The position numbers were made by a program, and so were the translations under genes. A stretch of 64,000 bases of DNA from Actinotalea alkalitolerans (GTDB taxonomy: Bacteria; Actinomycetota; Actinomycetes; Actinomycetales; Cellulomonadaceae), in assembly GCF_023369855.1 (NCBI RefSeq), contig NZ_JAMBPP010000015.1, forward strand, positions 29,028-93,027, read 5' to 3'. A model generated the notes under the pieces. The model had not been told where the DNA came from. It did no database searches and saw nothing but the letters and a program-made list of their open reading frames with translations. This document shows, piece by piece, positions 9,957 through 19,259 of this stretch. The first letter of the stretch is position 1; each line of letters opens with the position of its first letter.

Positions 9957-11252
9957 GTGACCGAGCCGACCCGCGAGCCGGGAACCCCTCAGGGGACCGG
10001 TGCCACGCCTGCGGGCCACACGCCGCCCTCTCCCCCACCCCCGCCGCCGACCGGCTGGGGTCCGGCCTACGGCTCGAGCCCCACGGGCTACGGGCAGCAG
10101 CCCCCTGGTCCCGGGCAGCCCCCTGGCTACGGCGGCTACGGCCAGCAGCCCGCTCCACCCGGCGCCGCACCCCAGCCTCCGCCTCCCGGACAGGGGTACG
10201 GCCAGCAGTACGGGCAGCAGTACGGGCAGTACCAGGGGCAGCAGTACGGCGCACCGGCACCGGGCTACCGCCCGCCACCGGTCCAGCGCGGGATCGTGCC
10301 GCTGCGCCCGCTCGGGCTCGGAGAGATCTTCGACGGCGCGTTCCGGGCGATCCGTGACAACCCCCGGGTCATGTTCGGCTTCACCGCGATCGTGATCTCC
10401 GCGACCGTCCTGGTGCAGGCCGTCGTCATGTGGGTGCTCGCCGAGTCGGTCGCCGCGGCGATGACCGGTGCGACGTCCGAGCTCGACCCGACCGGCGAGT
10501 TCGGGATCGCCGGGTCCTTCGGCGCGGTCATCGGCCAGATGCTGACCCTTCCGTTGATCAGCCTGGCGACGACGGTCCTGACCGGTCTGCTGATCGTGTC
10601 CGTGAGCCGCTCGGTGATCGGCCAGACCATCACCGTGGGTGACCTCTGGACCCGGTACTGGCGGCGCGGAGTGCTGCTGGTGGTGTTCTCGTTGGCCACC
10701 GGGCTGCTGTTCACCCTCGCCTGGGGACTGCTGGTGGCGGCGGTCGTCCTGCTCGCCTCGGCCGAGCAGTGGGGCGCCATGGCCGCGGTGATCATCATCG
10801 GTGGCCTCGGGCTGTTCGTCGCCTCGATCTGGTTCTTCGTCCGGGTCCTGCTGGTCCCGCCCACGATCGTGCTCGAGGGGGCGCCGTTCCTGGAGGCCGT
10901 CAAGCGCGGGTGGCGGCTGAGCCGTGGCAGCTTCTGGCGTCTGCTGGGCATCTACCTGCTCACCTCGATCATCGTGTACCTGGTCGCGCAGATCGTGGTG
11001 ACACCCTTCGCCCTGATCTCCTCGTTCGTGCTGCAGGACCCCTTCATGACCGGGTTCTGGAGCATCGCGCTCACCTCGATCGGCAACGCGCTGGCCTACA
11101 CGCTGACGACGGTCTTCACCGCTGCGGTCGTCGCCCTGCTCTACATCGACCTGCGGATCCGCCGCGAGGGTCTCGACGTCGAGCTCACCCGAGCCGCCGA
11201 GGCCGCAGCAGCCGAGGCGACCTCGGGCACGACCCCGCGGTCCCCGTCGTAG
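9957..11252 (+). CDS. Membrane protein with disordered Pro/Gln/Tyr/Gly-rich N-terminus (GPDPase membrane-domain type)
   Basis: The first 110 residues are a low-complexity tail rich in Pro, Gly, Gln and Tyr, with repeats such as YGQQYGQQYGQYQGQQYG. The rest is a polytopic membrane domain of about six helices beginning GIVPLRPLGLGEIFDGAFRA, a motif typical of the glycerophosphoryl diester phosphodiesterase membrane-domain proteins that Actinobacteria keep beside DUF4129 genes. No phosphodiesterase catalytic domain is present, so an enzymatic role is unlikely. I start at the GTG at 9957, preceded by AGGGAG; the longer upstream frame is Arg-rich antisense-type sequence. It is followed immediately by the DUF4129-MoxR operon and probably belongs to it. 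Confidence 0.87.
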   Translation: MTEPTREPGTPQGTGATPAGHTPPSPPPPPPTGWGPAYGSSPTGYGQQPPGPGQPPGYGGYGQQPAPPGAAPQPPPPGQGYGQQYGQQYGQYQGQQYGAPAPGYRPPPVQRGIVPLRPLGLGEIFDGAFRAIRDNPRVMFGFTAIVISATVLVQAVVMWVLAESVAAAMTGATSELDPTGEFGIAGSFGAVIGQMLTLPLISLATTVLTGLLIVSVSRSVIGQTITVGDLWTRYWRRGVLLVVFSLATGLLFTLAWGLLVAAVVLLASAEQWGAMAAVIIIGGLGLFVASIWFFVRVLLVPPTIVLEGAPFLEAVKRGWRLSRGSFWRLLGIYLLTSIIVYLVAQIVVTPFALISSFVLQDPFMTGFWSIALTSIGNALAYTLTTVFTAAVVALLYIDLRIRREGLDVELTRAAEAAAAEATSGTTPRSPS

Positions 11253-11263
11253 TGGGGCCGGTG

Positions 11264-11956
11264 ATGGCCCGGGGGGGCGTGCCGTCCTGGCTCAGCACCG
11301 ACGTCCCGGTCGTGCCCGACGCGGAGACGGCACGCCGCTGGGCCGAGGCCGAGCTCGCCAACCCGGCCTACGACGACCGGCCGAGCCTGCTCGACCTCCT
11401 GCTCGAGTGGGTCATGGCCCGGATCGCCGACGCCGAGGCCGCCGCGGGTGCGCTGGACGCCGGGCTCGCGGCGATCGTCGTGCTGGTTGTCGCGGGTGTC
11501 GTGGTGACCGTCGCCCTGCTCGTCGCCGGCCCGGTACGCCGTGCACGGCGGGCACGCAGCGGCTCGGCCGAGGTCTTCGGTGACGACACCCGGTCCGCGC
11601 AGGAGCTCCGGTCCAGCGCCGACGAGCTCGCCGCGCAGGGGCGGTGGGGCGAGGCCGTGCTCGACCGCTTCCGGGCAGTGCTGCGCAGCCTCGAGGACCG
11701 TGCGCTGCTGGACCTCCGGCCCGGACGGACCGCGCACGAGGGTGCCGAGCAGGCCGCAGAGCGCCTGCCCTCGTGCGGCACCGACCTGCGCGCGGCCGCG
11801 GCCCTCTTCGACGACGTCTGCTACGGGGACGCGACCGCCACCGAGCAGGACGACGCCTGGCTGCGCGAGCTCGATCGACGGGTGACCGAGACCCGTCCGC
11901 AGGCAGCCACGGCCTCCGGCGACGACGCCCCGCTGCTCACGGACGCCGTCCGATGA
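11264..11956 (+). CDS. DUF4129 domain-containing membrane protein
   Basis: A 230-residue protein with one central membrane helix (AIVVLVVAGVVVTVALLVAG, about residues 67-86) and a C-terminal cytoplasmic DUF4129 domain (about 105-205, AQGRWGEAVLDRFRAVLRSL and TAHEGAEQAAERLP). In transglutaminase-like proteins DUF4129 is found at the C-terminus; its function is unknown. It is the first of four coupled genes with DUF4350, MoxR and DUF58. The start is uncertain: in-frame GTG at 11252 overlaps the previous stop (TAGTG), with GTG at 11261 and ATG at 11264 following; I chose the ATG. Confidence 0.87.
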   Translation: MARGGVPSWLSTDVPVVPDAETARRWAEAELANPAYDDRPSLLDLLLEWVMARIADAEAAAGALDAGLAAIVVLVVAGVVVTVALLVAGPVRRARRARSGSAEVFGDDTRSAQELRSSADELAAQGRWGEAVLDRFRAVLRSLEDRALLDLRPGRTAHEGAEQAAERLPSCGTDLRAAAALFDDVCYGDATATEQDDAWLRELDRRVTETRPQAATASGDDAPLLTDAVR

Positions 11957-13143
11957 GCTCCGCGCCGGTCATCACGACCCACGGCCCTGCCGTCGTGGGC
12001 GACGGGACCACCGCTGCATCCCGGGCCCGCAGCCGGTGGGTGCGGGCCCGCTGGCCACTCGCCGTGCTGGGGGCGGTCCTCGTGCTCGGGCTCGCGGCGA
12101 GCCTGTTCACGCCGCGCACCTCGACCCGGCCGTTCGCGCCGGACAACCCCGCCGACCAGGGTGGCCGTGCGCTGGCCCGGATCCTCGAGCGCCAGGGGGT
12201 CGAGGTGAGCTACGTGCAGACCTCGGCCGAGGCGGCCGCCCTCGCCCAGGAGGGCACGACCCTGCTGGTCGTCACCACGTTCCTGCTCGAGCCGGACCAG
12301 CTCGACGCGCTCGCAGCGACCCGTGCCGACCTCGTCCTGGTCGCCCCTGAGTGGAACGGGTTGTCGGCGCTGACCGACGCGGTCGACCTGGGGTTCACCT
12401 CGGACGCCTCGACCCTGCGTGAGGCCTCCTGCACCGACCCCGATGCGCAGGCGGCGGGGCGGCTGCGCAGCCAGGGCCAGGACCTCATCGCCCTGTCCCC
12501 CGCGGCGACCCTGTGCTTCCCCTCGGGCGAGGGTGGCGGTGCCTACGCGAGCGTCGAGGGACCACGCCGGGTGGTGGTGGTGAACGACTCTGGACTGCTG
12601 ACCAACGATCGGCTCGCGCAGGACGGCAACGCCGCGCTCATGCTGCGTGCGCTCGGCGCGCACGACAGGCTGACCTGGTACCTGCCGTCCCTCACCGACA
12701 CCGGCGCGGACCCGCAGCCGTCGGTCGGCGAGCTGCTGCCCCCGTGGACGGGACCGCTCGCACTCCAGCTGGTCGCCGCGACGCTGGCCCTCGCCCTGTG
12801 GCGTGGCCGCGCGCTGGGTCGGCTGGTCGGCGAGCCGCTGCCCGTCGTCGTCCGCGCGGCCGAGGCGACCCGTGGTCGGGGCCGCCTGTACCGTCGGTCC
12901 CGGTCGCGCGGGCACGCCGCGGCCGCGCTGCGAGCCGGGGTCGCCCACCGGACCGCGGCCCGGCTCGGCCTGCCTCGCTCAGCCGATGCGGGCGCCGTGA
13001 TCGATGCGCTGGCCCGGGCGACCGGGCGCACGACCGGGCAGGTCGCCGACCTGCTGTACGGACCACCACCGACCGACGACGCCGGGCTGCTCCAGCTCGC
13101 CCGGCTGCTGGACGAGCTCGAGAGCGAGGTTCACCGCACGTGA
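11953..13143 (+). CDS. DUF4350 domain-containing membrane protein
   Basis: This 396-residue protein has an N-terminal membrane helix (WPLAVLGAVLVLGLAASLF), an extracytoplasmic DUF4350 domain (about residues 55-240; SYVQTSAEAAALAQEGTTLLVV is typical) and a second helix near residue 270 (GPLALQLVAATLALALWRG). The fold resembles the GATase-like domain in gliding-motility and ABC-accessory proteins; no enzymatic activity is known. It overlaps DUF4129 upstream (ATGA) and MoxR downstream (GTGA) by four bases each, implying coupled translation and a common complex. Confidence 0.9.
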   Translation: MSSAPVITTHGPAVVGDGTTAASRARSRWVRARWPLAVLGAVLVLGLAASLFTPRTSTRPFAPDNPADQGGRALARILERQGVEVSYVQTSAEAAALAQEGTTLLVVTTFLLEPDQLDALAATRADLVLVAPEWNGLSALTDAVDLGFTSDASTLREASCTDPDAQAAGRLRSQGQDLIALSPAATLCFPSGEGGGAYASVEGPRRVVVVNDSGLLTNDRLAQDGNAALMLRALGAHDRLTWYLPSLTDTGADPQPSVGELLPPWTGPLALQLVAATLALALWRGRALGRLVGEPLPVVVRAAEATRGRGRLYRRSRSRGHAAAALRAGVAHRTAARLGLPRSADAGAVIDALARATGRTTGQVADLLYGPPPTDDAGLLQLARLLDELESEVHRT

Positions 13144-14234
13144 CCGAACCCACCTGGCAGACCCACCCGCCGGCACCGGACACCGTCCAGCAGGCGCCCG
13201 ACCACGCGCCGCAGATCCCGACGCCACCTCCCGCGACACCCCTGCCCGCGCACACGAGCGCCGGACCGGACGGGTTCGTGCCGTCCGGCGAGCTCCGCCA
13301 GGCGCTCGGGACGTTGCGCACCGAGGTGGGCAAGGCGGTCGTCGGGCAGGACGCCGCCGTCACCGGGCTGGTCATCGCCCTGCTGTGCCGAGGGCACGTG
13401 CTGCTCGAGGGGGTGCCGGGTGTGGCCAAGACCCTGCTGGTCCGGACCCTGAGCACAGCCCTCGCACTGGACACCAAGCGGGTCCAGTTCACCCCGGACC
13501 TGATGCCCGGCGACGTCACGGGGTCGCTGGTCTACGACGCGCGCACGGCCGAGTTCTCCTTCCGAGAGGGGCCCGTCTTCACCAACCTCCTGCTCGCCGA
13601 CGAGATCAACCGGACCCCCCCGAAGACCCAGGCCTCGCTGCTCGAGGCGATGGAGGAACGACAGGTCTCCGTGGACGGGCTGCCGCGCCCGCTGCCCGAC
13701 CCGTTCCTGGTGATCGCGACGCAGAACCCCGTCGAGTACGAGGGCACCTACGCCCTGCCCGAGGCGCAGCTGGACCGGTTCCTGCTCAAGCTGACCCTGC
13801 CGCTGCCCGAACGTGACCAGGAGATCGAGGTGCTCGCCCGGCACGCTCGCGGCTTTGACCCCCGCAACCTGGCGGCAGCCGGCGTGCGTGCGGTGACCGA
13901 CGCCGACCAGCTCGCCCGGGCGCGGGCCGAGGTGGCCCGGGTCCACGTGGCACCGGAGATCCTCGGCTACGCGGTCGACGTGTGCCGGGCGACCCGGCAG
14001 TCGCCCTCCTTGTCGCTGGGCGTGTCCCCGCGTGGGGCGACGGCCCTGCTGGCCACGTCCCGTGCATGGGCGTGGCTCTCGGGCCGGGGATACGTCACGC
14101 CCGACGACGTCAAGGCGCTCGCGCAGCCGACGCTGCGGCACCGGGTGCAGCTGCGCGCCGAGGCCGAGCTCGAGGGCGTCACCGCCGAGAGCGTCCTGGA
14201 CACCGTGCTGGCCGCCGTCGCGGTCCCTCGCTGA
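13140..14234 (+). CDS. MoxR-family AAA+ ATPase
   Basis: MoxR AAA+ proteins act as chaperone-like ATPases that mature partner complexes, commonly acting with DUF58/VWA proteins encoded next door. The 364-residue product has a Pro-rich N-terminal extension of about 50 residues, Walker A GVPGVAKT (91-98), Walker B LLLADEIN (150-157), sensor I ATQNP and the C-terminal lid (GVSPRGATALL). It overlaps DUF4350 through GTGA and is followed after 12 bases by DUF58. The proline-rich extension is unlike many MoxR proteins and may be a flexible tether. Confidence 0.96.
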   Translation: MTEPTWQTHPPAPDTVQQAPDHAPQIPTPPPATPLPAHTSAGPDGFVPSGELRQALGTLRTEVGKAVVGQDAAVTGLVIALLCRGHVLLEGVPGVAKTLLVRTLSTALALDTKRVQFTPDLMPGDVTGSLVYDARTAEFSFREGPVFTNLLLADEINRTPPKTQASLLEAMEERQVSVDGLPRPLPDPFLVIATQNPVEYEGTYALPEAQLDRFLLKLTLPLPERDQEIEVLARHARGFDPRNLAAAGVRAVTDADQLARARAEVARVHVAPEILGYAVDVCRATRQSPSLSLGVSPRGATALLATSRAWAWLSGRGYVTPDDVKALAQPTLRHRVQLRAEAELEGVTAESVLDTVLAAVAVPR

Positions 14235-14246
14235 CCGGCCCCGCCG

Positions 14247-15539
14247 ATGGCGATCACCTGGAGGGCGGTGGCCCTCACCGCGTTCGGTGTGGTCCCGGTG
14301 CTGCTCGTCCCGGCGACCGCCGTGGCGGTGGCCTGGACCCTGCTCGTGGTGCTGCTGTGCGCGGTGGACATCGCACTGGCGGCCTCGCCCCGGCAGGTCG
14401 CGGTGGCCCGGGCGGTGCCCGGGACGGTGCGGCTCACCGAGCCCACGACCTCGACCCTGACGGTGACCAACCGTTCCTCGCGCAGGTTGCGGGCGGTCGT
14501 CCGCGACGCCTGGCAGCCGTCGGCCGGTGCCACCGCCAACCGGCACCCGGTGGACCTGCCCTCGCAGGAGTCACGTCGACTGGTCACCCGGCTGCTCCCG
14601 ACACGGCGTGGTGACCGGCGGGCGGACCTGGTGACGATCCGGTCGGTGGGTCCTCTGCGGCTGGCCGCACGGCAGGCCTCGATCGAGGTCCCCGGGCGGC
14701 TGAGGGTGCTGCCCGAGTTCGCCTCCCGCCGCCACCTGCCCAGCCGGCTCGCCCGCCTGCGCGAGCTCGACGGCCGCACCGCGGTGCAGGTCCGCGGGGC
14801 CGGGACCGAGTTCGACTCGTTGCGCGAGTACGTCATCGGCGACGACGTCCGGTCGATCGACTGGCGGGCCACCGCTCGCCGCTCGGAGGTGGTGGTCCGC
14901 ACCTGGCGGCCCGAGCGCGACCGGCGGGTGCTGATCGTGCTGGACACCGCTCGGTTGTCGGCCGGCCGCATCGGCGACGTGCCCCGCATCGACGCCTCGA
15001 TCGAGGCGACGCTGCTGCTCGCCGCGCTGGCCGCCAAGGCCGGTGACCGGGTGGACGTCATCGCCTTCGACCGGCGGGTGCGGGCCCAGGTCGCCGGGGC
15101 CAGCGGGCCGCGCCTGCTGCCCACGCTCGCCGACGCCCTCGCCCCCATCGAGCCTGCGCTGGTCGAGACCGACTGGCCAGGGGTCGTGGGGGCCGTCAGG
15201 CAGCGACTCTCGCAGCGAGCGCTCGTGGTGCTCCTGACGACTCTCGAACCAGCCGCGGTCGAGGTGGGGGTGCTGCCCGTGGTGGGTCCTCTGGCCGGCG
15301 ACCACCAGGTGGTGCTCGCCTCCGTCGCCGACCCCGAGGTCGCCGCCCTGCGGGCCGGTCGCGCGACGTCCTCGGAGGTGTACGACGCCGCTGCGGCCGA
15401 ACGGGCCGAGCTCGAGCGTGCCGCGGTCACCGTCCGGCTGCGCCAGCGCGGCGTCGAGGTGGTCGACGCGCTGCCCGAGGACCTGGCACCGCGTCTGGCC
15501 GACACCTATCTCGCCCTCAAGGCCGCCGGGCGTCTGTGA
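14247..15539 (+). CDS. DUF58 domain-containing protein
   Basis: A 430-residue protein with two N-terminal membrane helices (residues about 7-45) and a cytoplasmic region carrying the DUF58 signature, where FDSLREYVIGDDVRSIDWRA precedes a VWA-like fold (VLIVLDTARL). DUF58 proteins are obligate genomic partners of MoxR ATPases. It ends the DUF4129-DUF4350-MoxR-DUF58 operon; a stem-loop 20 bases downstream probably terminates transcription. The biological target of this system is unknown; the SpoIIM-like and RDD neighbours hint at envelope work. Confidence 0.94.
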   Translation: MAITWRAVALTAFGVVPVLLVPATAVAVAWTLLVVLLCAVDIALAASPRQVAVARAVPGTVRLTEPTTSTLTVTNRSSRRLRAVVRDAWQPSAGATANRHPVDLPSQESRRLVTRLLPTRRGDRRADLVTIRSVGPLRLAARQASIEVPGRLRVLPEFASRRHLPSRLARLRELDGRTAVQVRGAGTEFDSLREYVIGDDVRSIDWRATARRSEVVVRTWRPERDRRVLIVLDTARLSAGRIGDVPRIDASIEATLLLAALAAKAGDRVDVIAFDRRVRAQVAGASGPRLLPTLADALAPIEPALVETDWPGVVGAVRQRLSQRALVVLLTTLEPAAVEVGVLPVVGPLAGDHQVVLASVADPEVAALRAGRATSSEVYDAAAAERAELERAAVTVRLRQRGVEVVDALPEDLAPRLADTYLALKAAGRL

Positions 15540-15557
15540 CGCACGACCGCCCGGCAC

Positions 15558-15590
15558 GCACGTGCGCGGGCGGCATGCGCCCGCACGTGC
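15558..15590 (+). terminator. Stem-loop after the MoxR-DUF58 operon
   Basis: GCACGTGC at 15558-15565 pairs with GCACGTGC at 15583-15590 and the inner GGGCG pairs with CGCCC, leaving a 2-base bulge and a small GCATG loop. It lies just after the DUF58 stop. No U-tract follows, as is usual in high-GC Actinobacteria. Confidence 0.6.
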
Positions 15591-15639
15591 GCTCCTGCAC
15601 GGTTGTCGGGACCGGGCCTGGGTGTGAGACCGTGGATCG

Positions 15640-15762
15640 GTGAGCAACCGACGTCCCACCGCCCTGGAGCGCCGCCGCCGTCAGGCGCGGGTGATCGCGA
15701 TCGTGGTCGCCGTGGCGATGGTCTCGCTGGTGACCCTGCCCCTGCTGGGTGTGCTGGCCTGA
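15640..15762 (+). CDS. Small single-pass membrane protein (40 aa), hypothetical
   Basis: A GTG-initiated 40-codon frame reads an Arg-rich start (SNRRPTALERRRRQAR) followed by one hydrophobic helix (VIAIVVAVAMVSLVTLPLLG) and stops. The positive-inside then hydrophobic layout is coherent for a tiny membrane protein. There is no convincing ribosome-binding site, and I do not recognise a family. It sits between the MoxR-operon terminator and the convergent SpoIIM-like gene, so it could also be chance. Confidence 0.45.
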   Translation: MSNRRPTALERRRRQARVIAIVVAVAMVSLVTLPLLGVLA

Positions 15763-15786
15763 CCGCCCTCGGGCGACCGACCGTCC

Positions 15787-16782
15787 TCAGGCGGCCACGG
15801 GCACGACGTCGGAGCTGAGGTCGGCCCGCAGGTCCCCCGACTCCCCCGCACGCACCGCCCGACGACCCAGCACCAGGACGTACGCCCAGAACGCGGCCAG
15901 GACGAGGGCTCCGATGGCGATCTTGAGCCACCACGGCAGGCCCGAGGGCGTCACGAACCCCTCGACGAGCCCCGACACCGCCAGGACGATCGCGAGCCCG
16001 ATCACGACCGTGAACAGCGAACGGGCCTCCTCGGCCAGCGCACGCGCACGGGGCCGCCCGCCCGGGTCGACCACGGTCCAGAAGATCCGCAGCCCGGCGG
16101 CGCCCGCCACGAAGATCGCGGTGAGCTCCATCAGCCCGTGCGGGAGGATCAGCTGGAAGAAGATCCCCAACCCGTCGTGCAGGGCCATGACCGCGCCCGC
16201 CGACCCCACGGCCACGGCGTTCTGCACCAGCACGAGCACGGGCCAGAACCCCGAGATGCCGAACGCGATGGCCTGTGCCGCGATCCACGCGTTGTTGGTC
16301 CACACCTGTGCGGCGAAGCTCTGCCCGGGGTAGTTGGAGTAGTAGTTCGCGAACTCCTGCTCGGCGTACCGCTCGAGCTCGCTGGGGGTCCCCATGGCTG
16401 CCTGCGCCTCGGGGGTCGTGTAGACCCACACGCCGGCGACCACCGCGATCGCGCAGAAGGCGACCGTCACGGCCGTCGTCCACCAACGGATGCGGTAGAG
16501 CGCTGCGGGCAGTGCGTGCACGAGGAAGGACGTGACGTCCTGCCACGCGGGCTCGTGGGCCCCGGCGATCGCGGACCGCGCGCGACCCAGCACGTCCGAG
16601 AGCTGCGAGACCACCGCGGGGTCCGGTGCGGCGGAGCGCACCGTCGACAGGTGGGTGGCGACCTCCTGGTAGAGCTGGACGAGCTCGTCGCCCTCGGCCC
16701 CGGTCAGGTGACGTCGGCGGGCCAGGTCGTCCAGCCGCTGCCAGGTCGCTCCGTGCACGGCGGAGAACGCGTCGAGGTCCAC
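15787..16782 (-). CDS. Stage II sporulation protein M-like (SpoIIM) membrane protein
   Basis: A 331-residue protein with a soluble N-terminal helical region (about 1-100) and about five to six membrane segments. The motif NNAWIAAQAIAFGISG followed by HGLMELTAIFVAGAAGLRI is diagnostic of the SpoIIM/DUF95 family. In Bacillus SpoIIM acts with SpoIID and SpoIIP in peptidoglycan remodelling during engulfment; in non-sporulating Actinobacteria it is a constant neighbour of RDD, MoxR and DUF58 genes and its role is unknown. I start at the GTG at 16782 (VDLDAFSAVHG); longer frames run into the divergent RDD gene. Confidence 0.93.
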   Translation of the reverse strand: MDLDAFSAVHGATWQRLDDLARRRHLTGAEGDELVQLYQEVATHLSTVRSAAPDPAVVSQLSDVLGRARSAIAGAHEPAWQDVTSFLVHALPAALYRIRWWTTAVTVAFCAIAVVAGVWVYTTPEAQAAMGTPSELERYAEQEFANYYSNYPGQSFAAQVWTNNAWIAAQAIAFGISGFWPVLVLVQNAVAVGSAGAVMALHDGLGIFFQLILPHGLMELTAIFVAGAAGLRIFWTVVDPGGRPRARALAEEARSLFTVVIGLAIVLAVSGLVEGFVTPSGLPWWLKIAIGALVLAAFWAYVLVLGRRAVRAGESGDLRADLSSDVVPVAA

Positions 16783-16861
16783 GCGAGGTAGCCTGCCACA
16801 GCGGACGCGGGAGCCGCTGACCAGGCCCCGCGCTGCTCGTCGACGATCAGCAGGAGGGTAC

Positions 16862-17680
16862 GTGTCGGACGAGATCCTGACCGGCGAGGGGGTCGTCCTC
16901 GACGCCCGCCCGGCCTCCTTCGCGACCAGGACAGTCGGCGCGCTGATCGACCTGGCCGTGCTGGCCGTGGTCGCGGTGGCACTGCTGGTCCTGATGGCAT
17001 CGATCGGCGCCGAGGTCGACGACGCGGCGGGGGCAGCGATCGTCATCCTGCTGCTGGTGACCGTCATGGTCGGCATCCCCACGACGGTCGAGACGCTCAC
17101 GCGCGGCCGATCGCTCGGCAAGCTCGTGATGGGCCTGCGCATCGTGCGCGACGACGGCGGTCCGGTCCGCTTCCGGCACGCGTTCATCCGTGCGATGACC
17201 GGCGTGGGCGAGCTGTGGCTGAGCATCGGGTCGATCGCACTGATCTGCTCGCTGGTCAACCGTCAGGGCAAGCGGGTGGGAGACCTGCTCGCCGGCACGT
17301 ACGCGGTGCGGGTCAGGGGTGGCCAGCGAGCCCTCCCGCCGGTCGTGATGCCCCACGAGCTCTCCCGCTGGGCCCACGGCGCTGACATCCGTCGGCTGCC
17401 AGACGGGCTGGCGCTGCAGTCACGGCAGTTCCTGGGGCGGGCGACGGGCCTGCACCCGGGGTCCCGTGAACGGCTCGGGCTCGAGCTGGCCGGCGAGGTC
17501 GAGCAGTACGTCGCCCCGGGCCCGCCACCGGGGACCCACCCCGAACGGTTCCTGGCAGCCGTCCTGGCCGAGCGTCGCGACCGCGAGTACGTCCAGGCCG
17601 TGAGGGCCGCGCAGCGAGCACGGGCCGAGGCCGTGCTGGTCCACCGGCTCCCGCACGCGGTGCCCGACCCGGTCGACTGA
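16862..17680 (+). CDS. RDD-family membrane protein
   Basis: This 272-residue protein starts at a GTG with an excellent AGGAGGG ribosome-binding site. The RDD domain (residues about 10-150) contains its naming residues in context: ASFATRTVGALIDL, GRSLGKLVMGLRIVRDDG and RHAFIRAM, with three to four membrane helices. The C-terminal 110 residues are cytoplasmic and Arg-rich. Function is unknown, although some RDD proteins act as sodium/proton antiporters. It is transcribed divergently from the SpoIIM-like gene, a pairing conserved in Actinobacteria. Confidence 0.93.
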   Translation: MSDEILTGEGVVLDARPASFATRTVGALIDLAVLAVVAVALLVLMASIGAEVDDAAGAAIVILLLVTVMVGIPTTVETLTRGRSLGKLVMGLRIVRDDGGPVRFRHAFIRAMTGVGELWLSIGSIALICSLVNRQGKRVGDLLAGTYAVRVRGGQRALPPVVMPHELSRWAHGADIRRLPDGLALQSRQFLGRATGLHPGSRERLGLELAGEVEQYVAPGPPPGTHPERFLAAVLAERRDREYVQAVRAAQRARAEAVLVHRLPHAVPDPVD

Positions 17681-17724
17681 GGAGCACGGACCGGGCGGCG
17701 CGGCTGCCGGGCGCACCCCGAGGA

Positions 17725-17756
17725 GTCGGGTCCGACGGTCACCCGCCGGACCCGAC
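17725..17756. terminator. Bidirectional stem-loop between RDD and ahcY
   Basis: GTCGGGTCCG at 17725-17734 pairs perfectly with CGGACCCGAC at 17747-17756 around a 12-base loop. It lies between the convergent RDD and ahcY genes, four bases from the ahcY stop, and could terminate both. Confidence 0.7.
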
Positions 17757-17759
17757 GGC

Positions 17760-19259
17760 TCAGTAGCGGTAGTGGTCGGACTTGTAGGGGCCCGCGGCGT
17801 CGATCCCGAGGTACTCGGCCTGGGTCTTGCTCAGCTCGGTGAGCCGGACGCCCAACGCGTCCAGGTGAAGCCGGGCGACCTTCTCGTCCAGGACCTTGGG
17901 CAGCCGGTAGACGCCTACGGGGTACTCCTCGCGCTTGGTGAAGAGCTCGATCTGGGCGATCACCTGGTTGGAGAAGGAGTTGCTCATCACGAAGGACGGG
18001 TGGCCGGTGGCGTTGCCCAGGTTCATCAGGCGACCCTCGGAGAGCACGATGATCGAACGGCCGGGACGGCCGTCCTCGGCGAAGACCCACTCGTGGACCT
18101 GCGGCTTGATCTCCGTCCGGACGATCCCGGGCACGGCAGCCAGCCCCACGATGTCGATCTCGTTGTCGAAGTGCCCGATGTTGCCGACCACGGCCTTGTC
18201 CTTCATGCCGGCCATGTGGTCGGCGGTGATCACGTCACGGTTCCCCGTGGTCGTGATGAAGAAGTCGGCCTGGTCCAGGACGTCCTCGATCCGCACGACC
18301 TGGTAGCCGTCCATCGCGGCCTGCAGCGCGCAGATCGGGTCGACCTCGGAGACCACGACCCGCGCACCCTGGCCACGGAACGCCTCTGCGGCCCCCTTGC
18401 CGACGTCGCCGTAGCCGGCCACGAAGGCCAGCTTGCCGCCCATCAGCACGTCGGTGGCCCGGTTGATCCCGTCGGGCAGGGAGTGACGGATCCCGTACTT
18501 GTTGTCGAACTTCGACTTGGTGACCGAGTCGTTGACGTTGATCGCCGGGAAGAGCAGGCGTCCGACCTCCGCGAGCTGGTAGAGCCGGTGCACCCCGGTG
18601 GTCGTCTCCTCGGTCACCCCGAGGACCTGCCCGGCGATCGTCGTCCAGCGATGGGGGTCGCTCTCGAGGGAGCGGCGCAGCACCCCCAGGACGACGTTGT
18701 GCTCCTCGGAGTGGTCAGGCTCGCCCGGCATGGTGTCGGCCGGGACGGTGCCGACGGCCTCGAGCTCGAGCCCCTGGTGGACCAGGAGCGTCGCGTCGCC
18801 ACCGTCGTCGAGGATCATGTTGGGGCCCTGGCCCCCCGGCCACACCAGGATCTGCTCGGTGCACTCCCAGTACTCGGTGAGGCTCTCGCCCTTCCAGGCG
18901 AACACCGGGACGCCCTGAGGGTCCTCGGGCGAGCCGTTCGGCCCCACGGCGACGGCAGCGGCGGCCTCGTCCTGGGTCGAGAAGATGTTGCACGAGGCCC
19001 ACCGCACCTCGGCGCCGAGCGCGGTGAGGGTCTCGATCAGCACAGCGGTCTGGACGGTCATGTGCAGCGAACCCGCGATCCGGGCACCGGCGAGCGGCTG
19101 CGACTGGCCGTACTCGGCGCGCAACGACATCAGCCCGGGCATCTCGTGCTCGGCCAGGCGGATCTGGTGACGACCTGACTCGGCGAGGCCCAGGTCACGG
19201 ACCTTGTACCGGCCGGGGATCTCGTCGAAGCCGGACGGGGGGCGGGGGGACGTGGACAT
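17760..19259 (-). CDS. ahcY: Adenosylhomocysteinase (SAH hydrolase)
   Basis: The enzyme reversibly splits S-adenosylhomocysteine into adenosine and homocysteine, removing the product inhibitor of methyltransferases. The 499-residue protein has the NAD-binding motif GYGDVGKG at 282-289, the substrate motif [11 protein letters not shown] near residue 64, and the conserved C-terminal tail ending KSDHYRY, whose Lys and Tyr contact NAD in the partner subunit. It carries the ~40-residue insertion ([20 protein letters not shown] region) typical of bacterial enzymes. The ATG at 19259 has AGAGGTG upstream; the longer frame to 19280 would translate that site. Its leader is long and it is divergent from proV. 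Confidence 0.98.
   Translation of the reverse strand: MSTSPRPPSGFDEIPGRYKVRDLGLAESGRHQIRLAEHEMPGLMSLRAEYGQSQPLAGARIAGSLHMTVQTAVLIETLTALGAEVRWASCNIFSTQDEAAAAVAVGPNGSPEDPQGVPVFAWKGESLTEYWECTEQILVWPGGQGPNMILDDGGDATLLVHQGLELEAVGTVPADTMPGEPDHSEEHNVVLGVLRRSLESDPHRWTTIAGQVLGVTEETTTGVHRLYQLAEVGRLLFPAINVNDSVTKSKFDNKYGIRHSLPDGINRATDVLMGGKLAFVAGYGDVGKGAAEAFRGQGARVVVSEVDPICALQAAMDGYQVVRIEDVLDQADFFITTTGNRDVITADHMAGMKDKAVVGNIGHFDNEIDIVGLAAVPGIVRTEIKPQVHEWVFAEDGRPGRSIIVLSEGRLMNLGNATGHPSFVMSNSFSNQVIAQIELFTKREEYPVGVYRLPKVLDEKVARLHLDALGVRLTELSKTQAEYLGIDAAGPYKSDHYRY

Noticed and set aside
10090..10250. Repeat DNA suggestive of a mobile or satellite element
   Set aside because: The repetition is in frame and encodes the Gln/Tyr/Gly tail of a membrane protein.
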